Positions 1-10,100 of a stretch of 64,000 nt of DNA are shown here, piece after piece. The first letter of the stretch is position 1, and every line of letters begins with the position of its first letter. Location: positions 868,001-932,000 of the forward strand of contig NZ_CP037940.1 of the NCBI RefSeq assembly GCF_004358325.1. Direction: 5' to 3'. The DNA is from Periweissella cryptocerci. Its GTDB lineage: Bacteria > Bacillota > Bacilli > Lactobacillales > Lactobacillaceae. The translations under genes and the position numbers were made by a program. The notes under the pieces were generated by a model. The model was not told the DNA's origin. It was given only the letters and a program-made list of their open reading frames with translations, and did no database searches.

Positions 1-636
1 GTAAGCCATAATATCCCAAACGTGATCATCTGATTTGACATCTTGCCCTTTTTTTCCAGTACGGGCTTCAAATGTTGGTCCGGCCACTAAGCCTTCCAAA
101 CAATCGCCGTGATACGGACAGATGCCGGCGAACGTCAGATCATCGGGATGCCGTTTTACGCGGACATGTCCCATTTCAGGGTGCCCAGTTGTGCCAAGAA
201 ATTCGCCATCAACCACGATTCCGGCTCCGACCCCAGTTCCGACGGTATAATATACAATGCTATCGTTTTTTTCATTGAATAACGTTGCTGCCGTATATTC
301 GCCATATGCCGACCCGTTCACATCCGTGGTCCATGCGATCGGGACTTTAATTGCTTTACTGATGGTTCCCACAAAATCTGTATCCGACCAATTGGGCTTT
401 GGCGTCTTAGTCACATACCCGTATTTAGGATCATTGCGCCTAATTTCAATTGGTCCAAACGATGCAATCCCCAATGCATCGAGTTCTGGAAATTGTGCAA
501 AAAATGCAATTGTTTTGGCGAGCGTCTCTTCAGGGCTCGTCGTTTTAAAAGTCGTTTTGGTTTGCACGCGATAATCTTCATCACCAACCGCACACACAAA
601 TTTGGTTCCCCCGGCTTCCACACTCCCTAATAACAT
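1..636 (-). CDS. ROK-family fructokinase, C-terminus cut by the window edge
   Basis: This sugar kinase transfers phosphate from ATP to a hexose, probably fructose, in the cytoplasm. The first 212 residues are present. They open with MLLGSVEAGGTKFVCAVG, the phosphate-1 motif of ROK kinases. A GTGVGAGIV phosphate-2 loop, a TGHPEMGHV motif and the zinc-binding run CPYHGDCLEG follow, and the last is typical of ROK fructokinases. AAAGGGGGAAG just upstream is a strong ribosome binding site and fixes the start at 636. A perfect cre lies about 90 bases upstream, so CcpA control is likely. The exact sugar is inferred from family resemblance. Confidence 0.9.
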   Translation of the reverse strand, partial: MLLGSVEAGGTKFVCAVGDEDYRVQTKTTFKTTSPEETLAKTIAFFAQFPELDALGIASFGPIEIRRNDPKYGYVTKTPKPNWSDTDFVGTISKAIKVPIAWTTDVNGSAYGEYTAATLFNEKNDSIVYYTVGTGVGAGIVVDGEFLGTTGHPEMGHVRVKRHPDDLTFAGICPYHGDCLEGLVAGPTFEARTGKKGQDVKSDDHVWDIMAY

Positions 637-722
637 GACTCTTCCCCCTTTGTAAGCATTCACTGATTGTTATATTCGTAAATCCTTTTACATCGAGAAG
701 CTTAACACACCTTATCCCGAAA

Positions 723-736
723 TGAAAGCGCTCTCA
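723..736. promoter_or_regulatory. Catabolite-responsive element (cre)
   Basis: The 14 bases TGAAAGCGCTCTCA match every fixed position of the CcpA consensus TGWNANCGNTNWCA. The site is about 87 bases upstream of the fructokinase start, which fits carbon catabolite control of that gene. Confidence 0.75.
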
Positions 737-825
737 TCATGCTCAATAGTGAGCTTCTGGGCAACCCGCGCTGGTACTGATTTCAGCGGATTAACCTGTT
801 TTTACCGGTTAAATGTATTTCCGCA

Positions 826-865
826 AAAAACGATTTTGGTAGATTAATCCACCAAAATCGTTTTT
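826..865 (-). terminator. Bidirectional intrinsic terminator
   Basis: A perfect 15-bp inverted repeat (arms 826-840 and 851-865) has A- and T-runs at its outer ends. It ends the leftward reductase transcript and would also stop rightward transcription. A weaker inverted repeat (TTAACC/GGTTAA, 791-812) lies next to it. Confidence 0.85.
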
Positions 866-972
866 GTAATTCCAAATTTGTAACTGATAACTACAATGTG
901 CAAAAGCAGGCGTTGATTTAGCGTGCGGAATTCACACCATCATGAACGCAACTTCTCTTACCGGCAACGGCC

Positions 973-1617
973 CTACTTAATCCACATTGGTCGATCGCCG
1001 TCAGTATTCGGTTTATTTACCCCGATTGATTCACCAAGTTCTTGCTCAGGATGGTTAACCAAATCGGCCACTAGCATCGCCACGGCTTCCCGCGCAACTT
1101 CAGTCCCCTTGAATGCTTCATGCTTTTGCGTTATTTCGTATTCTGTCTCATCGTTATCCGTCAAATATGCGGGGCGAAGTATCGTGTAAGCTAAGTCAGA
1201 CGCTTCGATAACATCAGCGGCTTCCCGATAACTTGGCAAATAATGCGCGCCAAGTTGTTGCTGCGTCCACTCGCCGAATTTTCCTGGAACTTCGTCATAA
1301 ATACCGAGTGACGAAATCCAAATCAAGCGTTTTACATGTGTTGCATGCATCGCCGTTACTATTTTGCTGGCTTGTTCAACAATATTATTGCCTGCCAAGC
1401 TTGCAAAAACCACGTCCTGATCAGTGAGCGCATTTTGTAACTCGGCTAAGTCGGTCACATCCCCCTCGACGACCTCAATTCGCTTCCCAGCCAAAGATTC
1501 CATCCGCGCAGCATCGCGTAAAAACAACCGCAAATGGGCTTGCGTCTGCGTTAACAATTTATCCTTTGTTAACTGCGCAATTTTCCCATGTGCCCCAAGT
1601 ATTACTATATTTGTCAT
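973..1617 (-). CDS. NAD(P)-binding atypical short-chain reductase (NmrA/SDR type)
   Basis: The 214-residue protein begins with a Rossmann dinucleotide-binding motif, MTNIVILGAHGKIAQ. VEGDVTD follows, and an SSLGIYD segment stands where the SDR serine sits. This matches the family of single-domain NAD(P)H-binding proteins related to NmrA and flavin reductases, usually 205-220 residues long. The substrate cannot be told from sequence. AGGGGTAATAAAAT precedes the ATG. It lies downstream of a MerR gene on the same strand but behind a terminator, so it probably has its own promoter. It may belong to the MerR regulon. Confidence 0.8.
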   Translation of the reverse strand: MTNIVILGAHGKIAQLTKDKLLTQTQAHLRLFLRDAARMESLAGKRIEVVEGDVTDLAELQNALTDQDVVFASLAGNNIVEQASKIVTAMHATHVKRLIWISSLGIYDEVPGKFGEWTQQQLGAHYLPSYREAADVIEASDLAYTILRPAYLTDNDETEYEITQKHEAFKGTEVAREAVAMLVADLVNHPEQELGESIGVNKPNTDGDRPMWIK

Positions 1618-1703
1618 ATTTTATTACCCCTATGGCTTAACAGTAAGCGTTCGCGTGCATATATACAATGGTTAGTCTAAAACTCGATGGTCTCGACAAC
1701 GAC

Positions 1704-1741
1704 AAAAAGGAGTAACCATTTTTTCAGGATTACTCCTTTTT
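1704..1741 (-). terminator. Intrinsic terminator after the MerR gene
   Basis: AAAAGGAGTAA pairs with TTACTCCTTTT around a short loop and is followed by a T-run in the leftward direction. It separates the MerR gene from the reductase. Confidence 0.85.
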
Positions 1742-1750
1742 CGTGGACAG

Positions 1751-2200
1751 CTATTCTTGTTTCAACTGATAAACAAACTTTTCATCTTCCAACACGGCAA
1801 TCAGCCGAATTTGTTTTGGCTCATCGAACCAACCCAAATCAACGTTGACGCCTTTTTCACTAATTTCAATTGCGCGAATCGCATTATGAACAAATTTGTG
1901 AACATAGGTTGAAATATTACTTGATTCATCAATTTTTCCCACTGCTGCTTGCAAGGTATAGCCGGCATCCAAGTAATACTTGATACCAGTTACCCGCCCA
2001 TACTGGGAAAAATGAAACACGCGCGCTTGTTGCTTGCCTTCGCGTTGCACCGATTCGATGTACCCTTGTTTTTCCCAATAGCGCAATTGCCGACTAGAAA
2101 CGCCGGCCATTTCACTAAGTTCACCAATCCGAAAGTACATCTTATCGGAACTAAAAACTTGCTGCATAATCTTGCCGATTTCATCGTTATTAGTCATCAT
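1751..2200 (-). CDS. MerR-family transcriptional regulator
   Basis: The 149-residue protein has a winged helix-turn-helix at about residues 22-90. FRIGELSEMAGVSSRQLRYW is the diagnostic MerR recognition motif, and YIESVQREGKQQARVFHFSQ forms the wing. The C-terminal 60 residues carry no cysteine cluster of metal sensors and no large drug-binding domain, so this is a short-form lactobacillar MerR with unknown effector. AGGGATAAGA precedes the ATG. The neighbouring reductase is a plausible target, by inference. Confidence 0.88.
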   Translation of the reverse strand: MMTNNDEIGKIMQQVFSSDKMYFRIGELSEMAGVSSRQLRYWEKQGYIESVQREGKQQARVFHFSQYGRVTGIKYYLDAGYTLQAAVGKIDESSNISTYVHKFVHNAIRAIEISEKGVNVDLGWFDEPKQIRLIAVLEDEKFVYQLKQE

Positions 2201-2279
2201 TCTTATCCCTGATTTGATCGCACTATTTAGGAAATTTTAGTACTGCAACTTTATTACCACCATGTAATTTTTTCTTTTG

Positions 2280-2510
2280 TTCAAATTAACGGAGTGTTGA
2301 AAATTACTTGGCGGGCGGAGCCTTTACACTGCGACTGGGGTGATATATGCGAAGCATGTATCGCCGCCAAGGATAAGCTGAGGAATCTTGGAAATTTATT
2401 TCCGTAGAGTCCCAGCTTATCCGAGTTGTTCAAGACCGCACTTTGGCTTGAACATGTGCTTCCAGCGCGGTGCGCCAAGTAATTTCCAATACGGAGTGGC
2501 AGCGAACAAA
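2280..2510. mobile_element. Dispersed three-hairpin intergenic element, copy A
   Basis: This is a member of the MITE-like family described in the findings. The core runs from AACGGAGTG through GGCGGGCGGAGCC to GCGGTGCGCCAAGTAATT. Hairpin 1 is GATATATGC/GCATGTATC, hairpin 2 GGATAAGCTG/CAGCTTATCC and hairpin 3 GTTCAAG/CTTGAAC. The terminal repeats seen in other copies are not obvious here. It fills the gap between the MerR gene and the ABC operon. Confidence 0.8.
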
Positions 2511-2521
2511 TCAAAAACTAA

Positions 2522-4351
2522 TTAAGCCACACTCTCAAACTGTGAATTATACAAGTCGGCATAGAAGCCCTTTTGCGCCAACAAGTCAGCGTGGTTACCA
2601 GATTCGATAATATCACCATCATTCATAACCAAAATCAAATCGGCATTTTTAATCGTTGACAGGCGGTGCGCAATCACAAATGAAGTCCGGTTGCTCATCA
2701 AGTGATCCATGGCGTTTTGAATCAATTCTTCCGTCCGCGTATCAACAGATGAAGTGGCTTCATCAAGGATTAGCATTGGTGCGTTCTTAACTAAAGCACG
2801 AGCAATCGTTAAGAGTTGGCGTTCACCGGCTGATAATTCGTCCGCTTCAATCACAGAATCATAGCCATTTGGTAACGTCTTGATGTAGTGGTCGACGCCG
2901 GCAGCTTCACAGGCAGCGATGACTTGTTCATCCGTGATGCCCTTTTGGTTGTAGATGATATTTTCCTTAACCGTACCTTCAAACAACCACGTGTCTTGGA
3001 GCACCATCGTGAATTGTTCGTGGACCGCTTCACGGGTTAAGTTTTCGAGCGGGACACCGTCAATTTTGATGGTGCCGGAATTGGTTTCGTAGAACTTCAT
3101 CAATAAGTTAACCATCGTCGTCTTACCAGCACCAGTGGGTCCAACAATCGCCACCTTTTGACCAGATTCAGCCTTAGCGGAGAAGTCGTTGATGATGATT
3201 TTGTTTTCATCGTAACCGAAGCGTACGTGGTCAAATTCAACTGTACCAGTCGCGTTTTCGATGTGCTTCAATTGGTCAGTTTCCACTTCCAATTCTTTTT
3301 CAGCAAAGAAAGTGAAGACCCGTTCACTTGCGGCACCAGCGGATTGCAAGCTTGTCACCGCTTGGGCGATTTGCGTCAATGGTTGGGTGAAAATACGGAT
3401 GTAGACCATGAAGGCAACAATCACACCAAATGAAATCTTGCCATCAATCGCTAAGACCGCACCAACCACACAGACCGCAGCATAACCGAAGTTACCGATG
3501 AATTGCATCAAGGGCATCATCAAGCCTGACAAGAATTGTGATTTCCACACACTATCGTAAAGACGGTCGTTAATGTCATCAAACTTGTTAATCATTTCTT
3601 TGTCGGCGTTGTAAACTTTCACGACATTGTGACCCGTGTAAATTTCTTCCACGAACCCGTTCACTTCACCCAAACCATTTTGTTGGTTGTTGAAGTATTT
3701 TTGGGACTTCGCCATAATCAACATCATCAAACCAAAGCCGATTACCGTTGACAGAATAGCCGTCAAAGTCATTTCTACGTTCGTCTTAAACATCATCACT
3801 AATGAACCGACAAACAACGTAATCGCTGACACTAATGAACCGACACTTTGATTCATTGCTTGTCCGATAGTGTCCACGTCATTGGTCACGCGTGAAAGCG
3901 TATCACCATATGGGTGCCCATCGAAATAGCGCAGTGGCAAGCGGTTAATTTTACTTGAAATGTCTTTACGCAAACGCTTGGAAACTTTTTGCGTTACAGT
4001 TGCCATGACAAATCCTTGCACATACGTCAAGAGCGCCCCGGCACCATATAAGCACGCTAGGAAGACCCCGATACGGCCAACTTTCGCCATATCGATTTTG
4101 CCCATCATACCTGCGGTGATTGTATCTGTAATCTTACTCAATTGGTCGGGGCCAATAATGGTAAAGTAACTACCAAGTGCTGCTGTTACCACCGCAAGAA
4201 TCACGGGTACCAAATACGGCTTACAGTATACGGCTAAATCCGTCAGTGCTTTTTTAATATTCTTTGGCTTTTCACCTTTGCCACGGTTACGGCCGCCCAT
4301 ACCCATGCCACCGCCTCGAGAGGAAGTAGTCGTTTTCTTTTCTTCGCTCAT
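2522..4351 (-). CDS. Heterodimeric ABC exporter, subunit 2 (canonical NBD)
   Basis: A 609-residue half-transporter with six predicted membrane helices (about 45-350) and a nucleotide-binding domain (about 370-600). Walker A is GPTGAGKT, the signature is LSAGERQ, Walker B and its glutamate are LILDEATSS, and the H-loop is IAHRLST. With its partner it would export drugs, peptides or lipids, as in the LmrCD/EfrAB/BmrCD families. The signature departs from LSGGQ, as expected of the subunit completing the degenerate ATP site. A Gly/Arg-rich N-terminal tail precedes the first helix. The start overlaps the partner's stop by one base (TAATG), and AGGAGG lies inside the partner gene, so the two are translationally coupled. 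Confidence 0.92.
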   Translation of the reverse strand: MSEEKKTTTSSRGGGMGMGGRNRGKGEKPKNIKKALTDLAVYCKPYLVPVILAVVTAALGSYFTIIGPDQLSKITDTITAGMMGKIDMAKVGRIGVFLACLYGAGALLTYVQGFVMATVTQKVSKRLRKDISSKINRLPLRYFDGHPYGDTLSRVTNDVDTIGQAMNQSVGSLVSAITLFVGSLVMMFKTNVEMTLTAILSTVIGFGLMMLIMAKSQKYFNNQQNGLGEVNGFVEEIYTGHNVVKVYNADKEMINKFDDINDRLYDSVWKSQFLSGLMMPLMQFIGNFGYAAVCVVGAVLAIDGKISFGVIVAFMVYIRIFTQPLTQIAQAVTSLQSAGAASERVFTFFAEKELEVETDQLKHIENATGTVEFDHVRFGYDENKIIINDFSAKAESGQKVAIVGPTGAGKTTMVNLLMKFYETNSGTIKIDGVPLENLTREAVHEQFTMVLQDTWLFEGTVKENIIYNQKGITDEQVIAACEAAGVDHYIKTLPNGYDSVIEADELSAGERQLLTIARALVKNAPMLILDEATSSVDTRTEELIQNAMDHLMSNRTSFVIAHRLSTIKNADLILVMNDGDIIESGNHADLLAQKGFYADLYNSQFESVA

Positions 4352-6108
4352 TATGCTAATTCCTCCTTTGAAAGTTGTGAGTAAGCAATTTCTTGGTACA
4401 CATCGTTATTGGCGAGGAGTTCCTTGTGCGTGCCAAGGCCAACTACCTTACCGCGATCGAGCACCACGATTTGGTCTGCATCCATGATCGTCCCAATTCG
4501 TTGCGCAACAATTAATTTGGTTGTGTCTTTGACTTCTCTCGTTAACGTATCACGTAAAGTTTTATCTGTGCGGTAATCAAGGGCTGAGAAGGAATCATCA
4601 AACACGAGGATTTCAGGTCGGCGCGCAATCGCTCGGGCAATCGCCAACCGTTGTTTTTGACCACCTGACAAGTTCAAACCACCTTGTGAAATTTCTGAAT
4701 CAAGGCCATCCGGTAACTTCTTCACAAATTCAGATGCTTGCGCAATATCAAGCGCTTGCCAGATTTGTTCGTCGGTTAATGGTGCATGTCCAGTATCACC
4801 AAAGCTGATGTTACTGCGGATTGTGCCGTTAAACATCACAGGTTTTTGTGGGTTGAAACCAATTTTGTCGTGCAATGTTTCAATTGAGTAATCCTTCACA
4901 TCGACACCATCCACTAACACTGAACCTTTGGTAGCGTCGTAATAGCGGGGAATTAAGTTGATTAACGTTGATTTACCAGCACCGGTTGAACCGATGAAAG
5001 CCACGGTTTGCCCCTTAGTTGCGGTAAAACTAACCCCTTCAATCACATCTTCAGAACCGTCCGCGTAACCAAACGCAACGTCCTTAAATTCAATTGTTCC
5101 TTCAACACCAGCTGTGCCGGCTGTTTTGGTACCGTCTTTTATTGAAGATTTAGTTTCAATAACTTCCATAATCCGTTTAGCAGAGACGCTGGCACGGGGA
5201 AGCATAATGAAAATCATCGTTAACATCATGAACGCCATCACAACTTGCATCGCATATGACGTGAAAACCACCATGTCAGAAAATAGTGACATCCGTGATT
5301 GGATACCGACCGCTGATTCAATCAAGCTGGCGCCAATCAAGTAAACGGCTAATGTTAAACCATTTGAAATCAAGCTCATCACTGGCATCATCACGGCCAT
5401 CATCCGTTGAACGAATAAATTAGTCTTCGTGATATCGTCATTGGCTTTTTCAAATTTGTTCGTTTCGTAACCTTCCGCATTGTACGCGCGCACAACCCGA
5501 ATCCCAGTTAGGTTTTCGCGGGTGACACTGTTCAAACGGTCGGTCAACTTTTGGATAATTTTGAACTTAGGCATTGCAAATGTAATGATAATGCCGATAA
5601 CAACTAATAGGAAAACCACGGCCAAAGCAGTTGCCGTCGTCCATTCCCATGATTTGTTAGAAATCTTAGTAATTGCCCAAACGGCTGTAATTGGCGCCTT
5701 AATCACCAATTGGAGCCCCATGGCAACAATCATTTGCACTTGGGTAATATCGTTAGTTGAGCGCGTAATCAATGATGGTGTTGAAAACTTATTGATTTCG
5801 GCCATTGAGTATTCGGAAACTTGATAGTACACATCACGACGTAACTTCCGTGACAAGCCAGCGGCTACCCGAGCGGCGAAGAAGCCCACGATGACAGCGG
5901 CTAGCAAACTACCCAGCGCACAGAGCAACATGAAGCTCCCTTCCTTCAGGATTTCATGCAATGTTCCTTTGGTTTGGATCAACATCGTGATTTTTGACAT
6001 GTAATCTGGCAATTTCAAATCCAGATAAACTTGGCTGACGATGAAAATCAAGCTGACTAAGACATAGCCCACTTCTTTCTTCGACATCCGTTTAAGTACT
6101 TTAAACAT
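4351..6108 (-). CDS. Heterodimeric ABC exporter, subunit 1 (degenerate NBD)
   Basis: A 585-residue half-transporter with six membrane helices in the first 300 residues and an NBD at about 340-580. Walker A is GSTGAGKS and the signature LSGGQKQ. The Walker B region reads LVFDDSFSALD, so the catalytic glutamate is aspartate. The H-loop reads IVAQRIGT, with glutamine in place of histidine. Both changes mark the non-catalytic site of heterodimeric type IV exporters such as LmrC, BmrC and TM287. It is the promoter-proximal transporter gene behind the MarR regulator (60-base gap). Substrate unknown; multidrug export is the usual role. Confidence 0.92.
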   Translation of the reverse strand: MFKVLKRMSKKEVGYVLVSLIFIVSQVYLDLKLPDYMSKITMLIQTKGTLHEILKEGSFMLLCALGSLLAAVIVGFFAARVAAGLSRKLRRDVYYQVSEYSMAEINKFSTPSLITRSTNDITQVQMIVAMGLQLVIKAPITAVWAITKISNKSWEWTTATALAVVFLLVVIGIIITFAMPKFKIIQKLTDRLNSVTRENLTGIRVVRAYNAEGYETNKFEKANDDITKTNLFVQRMMAVMMPVMSLISNGLTLAVYLIGASLIESAVGIQSRMSLFSDMVVFTSYAMQVVMAFMMLTMIFIMLPRASVSAKRIMEVIETKSSIKDGTKTAGTAGVEGTIEFKDVAFGYADGSEDVIEGVSFTATKGQTVAFIGSTGAGKSTLINLIPRYYDATKGSVLVDGVDVKDYSIETLHDKIGFNPQKPVMFNGTIRSNISFGDTGHAPLTDEQIWQALDIAQASEFVKKLPDGLDSEISQGGLNLSGGQKQRLAIARAIARRPEILVFDDSFSALDYRTDKTLRDTLTREVKDTTKLIVAQRIGTIMDADQIVVLDRGKVVGLGTHKELLANNDVYQEIAYSQLSKEELA

Positions 6109-6167
6109 TCGTAATCTCCATTCTTTTTGTAAATGTTATTTATGCGCTAACTGGCATTGCCAACTAT

Positions 6168-6596
6168 TTAGCGCAGATTATCCTTAATCTTTCTAAGCGT
6201 GGTGATGAATTGCTGCTTTTCATCGTCTGAAATATTCAATTCCATCGTTTCTTGCAAATTAATTTTTGCCTGCAACATTTTTTGGTAGACCGCATCGGCC
6301 TTGTCCGTGAGCATAATTCGTTTCAAACGAGCGTCGTAATCAACTGGTACACGCTGAATGTACTCTAGTTCTTCGAGACGCTGTAATAAATGAGTTGCCG
6401 TTGGGCGGCGAATTGAAAATTGGTCTTCGATGTCTCGTTGAAAAATTTCTTCGTCCTTGTGCTCGAATAAGTAGAGCAATGTCCAGATTTGCATCCCGTG
6501 CAAATTCGCTAGGTTCTGCTTATTAGCAGCCTCAATTCGGCGTTGCATGAGAATCATCAGCTCCCGAATTTCGAAGCCTAAATACGAGTCATCCAT
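6168..6596 (-). CDS. MarR-family repressor of the ABC exporter operon
   Basis: The protein has 142 residues from the chosen start. A MarR winged helix-turn-helix spans about residues 30-110, with IRRPTATHLLQRLEELEYIQ as recognition helix and start of wing, then RVPVDYDARLKRIMLT. A longer reading frame begins at 6644, but that ATG sits at the predicted transcription start and would place the operator inside the gene. The ATG at 6596 has GGAAAGGA seven bases upstream and is preferred. It is first in an operon with the two exporter genes. The palindrome in its leader suggests autorepression relieved by a transporter substrate. Confidence 0.88.
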   Translation of the reverse strand: MDDSYLGFEIRELMILMQRRIEAANKQNLANLHGMQIWTLLYLFEHKDEEIFQRDIEDQFSIRRPTATHLLQRLEELEYIQRVPVDYDARLKRIMLTDKADAVYQKMLQAKINLQETMELNISDDEKQQFITTLRKIKDNLR

Positions 6597-6620
6597 ATCA
6601 ATATCCTTTCCAAAAATATA

Positions 6621-6636
6621 TGTTAGCATGCTAACA
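6621..6636. promoter_or_regulatory. Palindromic operator, likely the MarR site
   Basis: TGTTAGCATGCTAACA is a perfect 16-bp palindrome. It starts about 12 bases downstream of the -10 hexamer and ends 25 bases before the chosen MarR start, a typical repressor position. Confidence 0.75.
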
Positions 6637-6647
6637 TCTTTCATATT

Positions 6648-6676
6648 AAGATACCCTTTTATCGTTTTTGTGTCAA
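6648..6676 (-). promoter_or_regulatory. Promoter of the marR-ABC exporter operon
   Basis: On the minus strand TTGACA (6676-6671) and TATCTT (6653-6648) are separated by exactly 17 bases. Transcription would start near 6642, next to the palindromic operator. Confidence 0.8.
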
Positions 6677-6696
6677 CTTAGTTTACAAAGTTTTAA

Positions 6697-6965
6697 TTCT
6701 ATTCTACGTGGGATTGAATAAACTTGGCCACTGCGTGCCAGTAAATTACTTGGCGCACCACGCTGGAAGCAACGGGCTAAAATTTTTCTGGCGTGGAATT
6801 TGGATATATGTCTCAGATTGATTCCCACTACGAGGCTGGAACCAGTCTCTTCGTTAGTTTGCGTAGGCATTCTGACTAGTAATATGCCGTAATCCTTGTC
6901 GCTGCAGGTTTAGCGGTAATCATACATCTCATCACATTTTATAAATTCCACGTCAGACGAAATAG
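6697..6965. mobile_element. Dispersed intergenic element, composite copy F
   Basis: The left end (CTATTCTACGTGGGATTG) and right end (ATTCCACGTCAGACGAAATAG) are inverted copies of each other. Inside, a short piece of the three-hairpin core (ACTGCGTGCCAGTAAATTAC) joins a different interior. That interior (about 6780-6830 and 6865-6960) is shared with the element at 28593-29124. Small reading frames here look like element sequence, not genes. Confidence 0.75.
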
Positions 6966-7001
6966 CACCGAATATATAGAACCAAAGTTTCCAGATACCA
7001 A

Positions 7002-7051
7002 AATAGGCGCGTTTCCACATATCCGCATATACGGAGGGAATCGCGCCTATT
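7002..7051 (-). terminator. Long hairpin downstream of the large LRR protein
   Basis: AATAGGCGCG (7002-7011) pairs with CGCGCCTATT (7042-7051), with a second small inverted repeat (TCCG/CGGA) in the loop. A further hairpin, GGACGAAGGC against GCCTTTCGTCC, lies at about 7073-7110. No long T-run follows, so terminator function is a guess from position. Confidence 0.5.
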
Positions 7052-7145
7052 GTATAGAAGGAATGGAACGGACGAAGGCAGATACCATTCGCGGAACCCG
7101 CCTTTCGTCCCACTGCCAATCCTAAAATATTAATTTATTACTGCA

Positions 7146-10100
7146 CTAATTGCGGCGTTTGCGGAATGTCACCAAACCGATAATTCCGACTAACACTGCA
7201 CCTAAAACCGGTAATAAATAATCCGTCACCCGCCCAGACTTAGGCAATGAACCTGTTTGTGCCTGCGTTGTTTGCGAATTGTTATTTGGTTGTACACTGT
7301 TTTGTGATGTCGTTGTTGTACCTCCACCTTGAGTCCCGCTAGTACCACTTGGCTTATCATCACCAGAAATTGGTAAGTTAGTGGGGTTGTTAATTGGCTT
7401 ATTGGCAGGCTTAGTACCGCCAGCGGGTCCTGGAATATTACCAGGCACTACTGGCTTGCCGGTAGGCTTGTCCGGTTTGGTATCCGTCGTGCCATTGTCG
7501 CCTGGTTGCCCTTGATTATTATTGTCATCGGGCAACGCCACCTTTTTAGCATAAATGAACTTGTAACTTCGCCCATTATTGTCACCAAATTTCATTTTCT
7601 GGCCTGCCAACTCAGTCGCAGTCATCCAATTGAAATCACTCGCTGACCGGGTATTGTCATTTGCGAGTACGCTACCCGCAAGTTCTTGGAAGTCATAGTC
7701 TTGAATTAATTTCGGGGTCAAATCAAACTCGTCATCGATATAGCCGCTGTATGTTTGCGAATCCAATTCATTACCATCGGTGTCCACCCAAAATATCGTG
7801 AACGGCTGTGCTTCCGTCCGATATTGGTACACAATTTCATTAGCAAATGGTGCCAACACGCCGGTTTCGTCACCGCTAATGAGCTTAGGCTCGTCATATC
7901 CTTTGATTTCAGGAACCGCGGGAATATCATACGACGCCCCATCATAGCCAGTGAATGAAAATGGAATTACGGAGTGACCATCAGTGTCTTGCTTGATGAC
8001 CTTTCCCGACTCATCCACGTATTTGTACGTAATGCTGGCACCAATTGTCCACCGATCAGCGTTCAAAAATTCATTATAACTCCCACTAGCTTCATTACCG
8101 TTGATTTTATCAATAAACGCACGTGCTGTATCCAGCGCACTGGCATCGGCTGGAACCACAAATCCACCCGGCCGCGTGTTAAAAAAGGCAAAATCAGCAA
8201 TGATATCTGGTGCCAACTCACCCACCGTAACTTGTTGCAAGCTTCGTGTATTCGAAAAAGCAAAGCTCCCAATCGAAGTTAAATTGGTTAGTCCACTTAA
8301 ATTAATTGCTGTCAGCCCCGTATCACTGAACGCACCTGCACCAATCGTCGTTAGGTTAGGAATTTTTTCAAAAGCAAACGCGGTCAAATTATCATTGCTT
8401 GAAAATGCATAATTGGCAATGATTGTTAAACCGATCAGTTGTTCAAAGTCAACGCTCGTTAGCTGTGCATTGAAAGAAAAAGCATCATAACCAATCGAAC
8501 TTAAATCCGCTAAACCATTCAGATTAATCGTTGTCAGCCCAGTTGTGCAGAACGCACCTTCGCCAATTCTTGTTAAGCCAGTTAATTTTTCAAAAGCAAA
8601 CGTGGCGAGATTTTCACAGTTGGTAAATGCCCCATCGCCAATCATGGTCACATTGGCGACATTTTCAAGATTAACAGCCGTTAAGTTTGGTAACTCAGAA
8701 AACGCATTATACTCAAATGTAATCAGATTAGGTAAATTGAATAAATTAACCGTGGTTAAATTTTGGAAATCCGCTCCCGCAAAACTATCACTTTCAAAAC
8801 TAGTGAGTCCGAGCAAATTGTCAATCGTTAACGTTGTCAAATCGTAAGTACCTTCAAATAAATCATCCCCAAAATTCTCGAGTAATGGTAAATCTTTGAA
8901 CGTCGCATTCTGAACGGCACTGCCCAATGCCCCGTCGCCAATTGTCGTCAGCTGCGGAAGATTTTCAAGTTTAACAGTCGTCAGATTTTCACAATCACTA
9001 AACACGCCAGCACCAAGTGTGCTTAAGGCCGATAATGAATTCAAATCAACCGTCTTCAACCCACTGCCACCGAACGCCTGGTCACCAAGCGTGCTTAAGC
9101 TAGGAAATTGACCAAAATCAAAAGACTCTAGCGCACCACAACCCATCAGCGCGCCATTGCTAATCGTCGTCAAATTTTTTGAAACATCATCAAAATTAAG
9201 GTTGGCCAAGCTATTGCACATTTCAAAGGCTTTTTCGCCAATTGTCGTCAATGCAGGTAAGTTATTAAAATTAACCGTCGTCAAAGATTGACTAAGTGTG
9301 AATGCTTGATCCGGAACTTTGGTTAATAACGGTAAATTATCCAATGTAACAGTTTCCAGATTATGCGCGGCATGGAACGGTGCGTCACCAAGTGTCGTGA
9401 GTTTTGGTAAATTAAGTAAATTAACTTCTTCAAGCTTGTTATTTGTAAACACATTATGCCCAAGCGTGGTTAAATTTGGTAAGTTTTGCACCGTTATCTT
9501 TTCAATATTTTTGTTACTAAATGCCTGATTAGGTAACGTTTCAATCCCCGGCAAGTCTTCCAATACGAGTGTGGCACAATTACCAAGCATTTGATCATTC
9601 ACGCTTGTTAACAATGGTAAATCTTTCAGTGTCACGTTTTTCATAATCGCATCTGGCGTCGCAAAGGCACTTTGACCAATTACCGATAAATGTGGCAGCG
9701 AAATTAAGTTAACAGTTGTCAAACTCGTATCCGCAAAGGCCCAATCGCCAATCGTTTCTAGCGCAGTTAATTTTTCAAAATTAATCCCCGTGACGTTTTC
9801 AGAACCCGCAAATGCCGAATTACCAATTGTTTTTAACTTGGTGAGATTATCAAAATTGAGCCCCGTCAAATTCGTACAACCGTTAAACGCTGAAATACCA
9901 ATCGTTTCTAGCGCTGGCGTGCCACTAAAGTTAAACGTGGCCAAGTTGTAACAGCCATCAAATGCACTCGCACCAATTGTAGTCAATTTAGGTAAACTAG
10001 CAAAATTAACGTTAGTCAAATTAACATTATCCTGAAAAGCTGCATCGCCGATTGTCGTTAAATTAGTAAGTGCATTAAGATTAACACTCACTAAATTTTC

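Noticed and set aside
8101..8847. Plus-strand frames opposite the large LRR gene, with regular AP-S-P-x-x-V-x patterns
   Set aside because: The regularity is the antisense of the leucine-rich repeats. No ribosome binding sites, and codon use fits the minus-strand gene.
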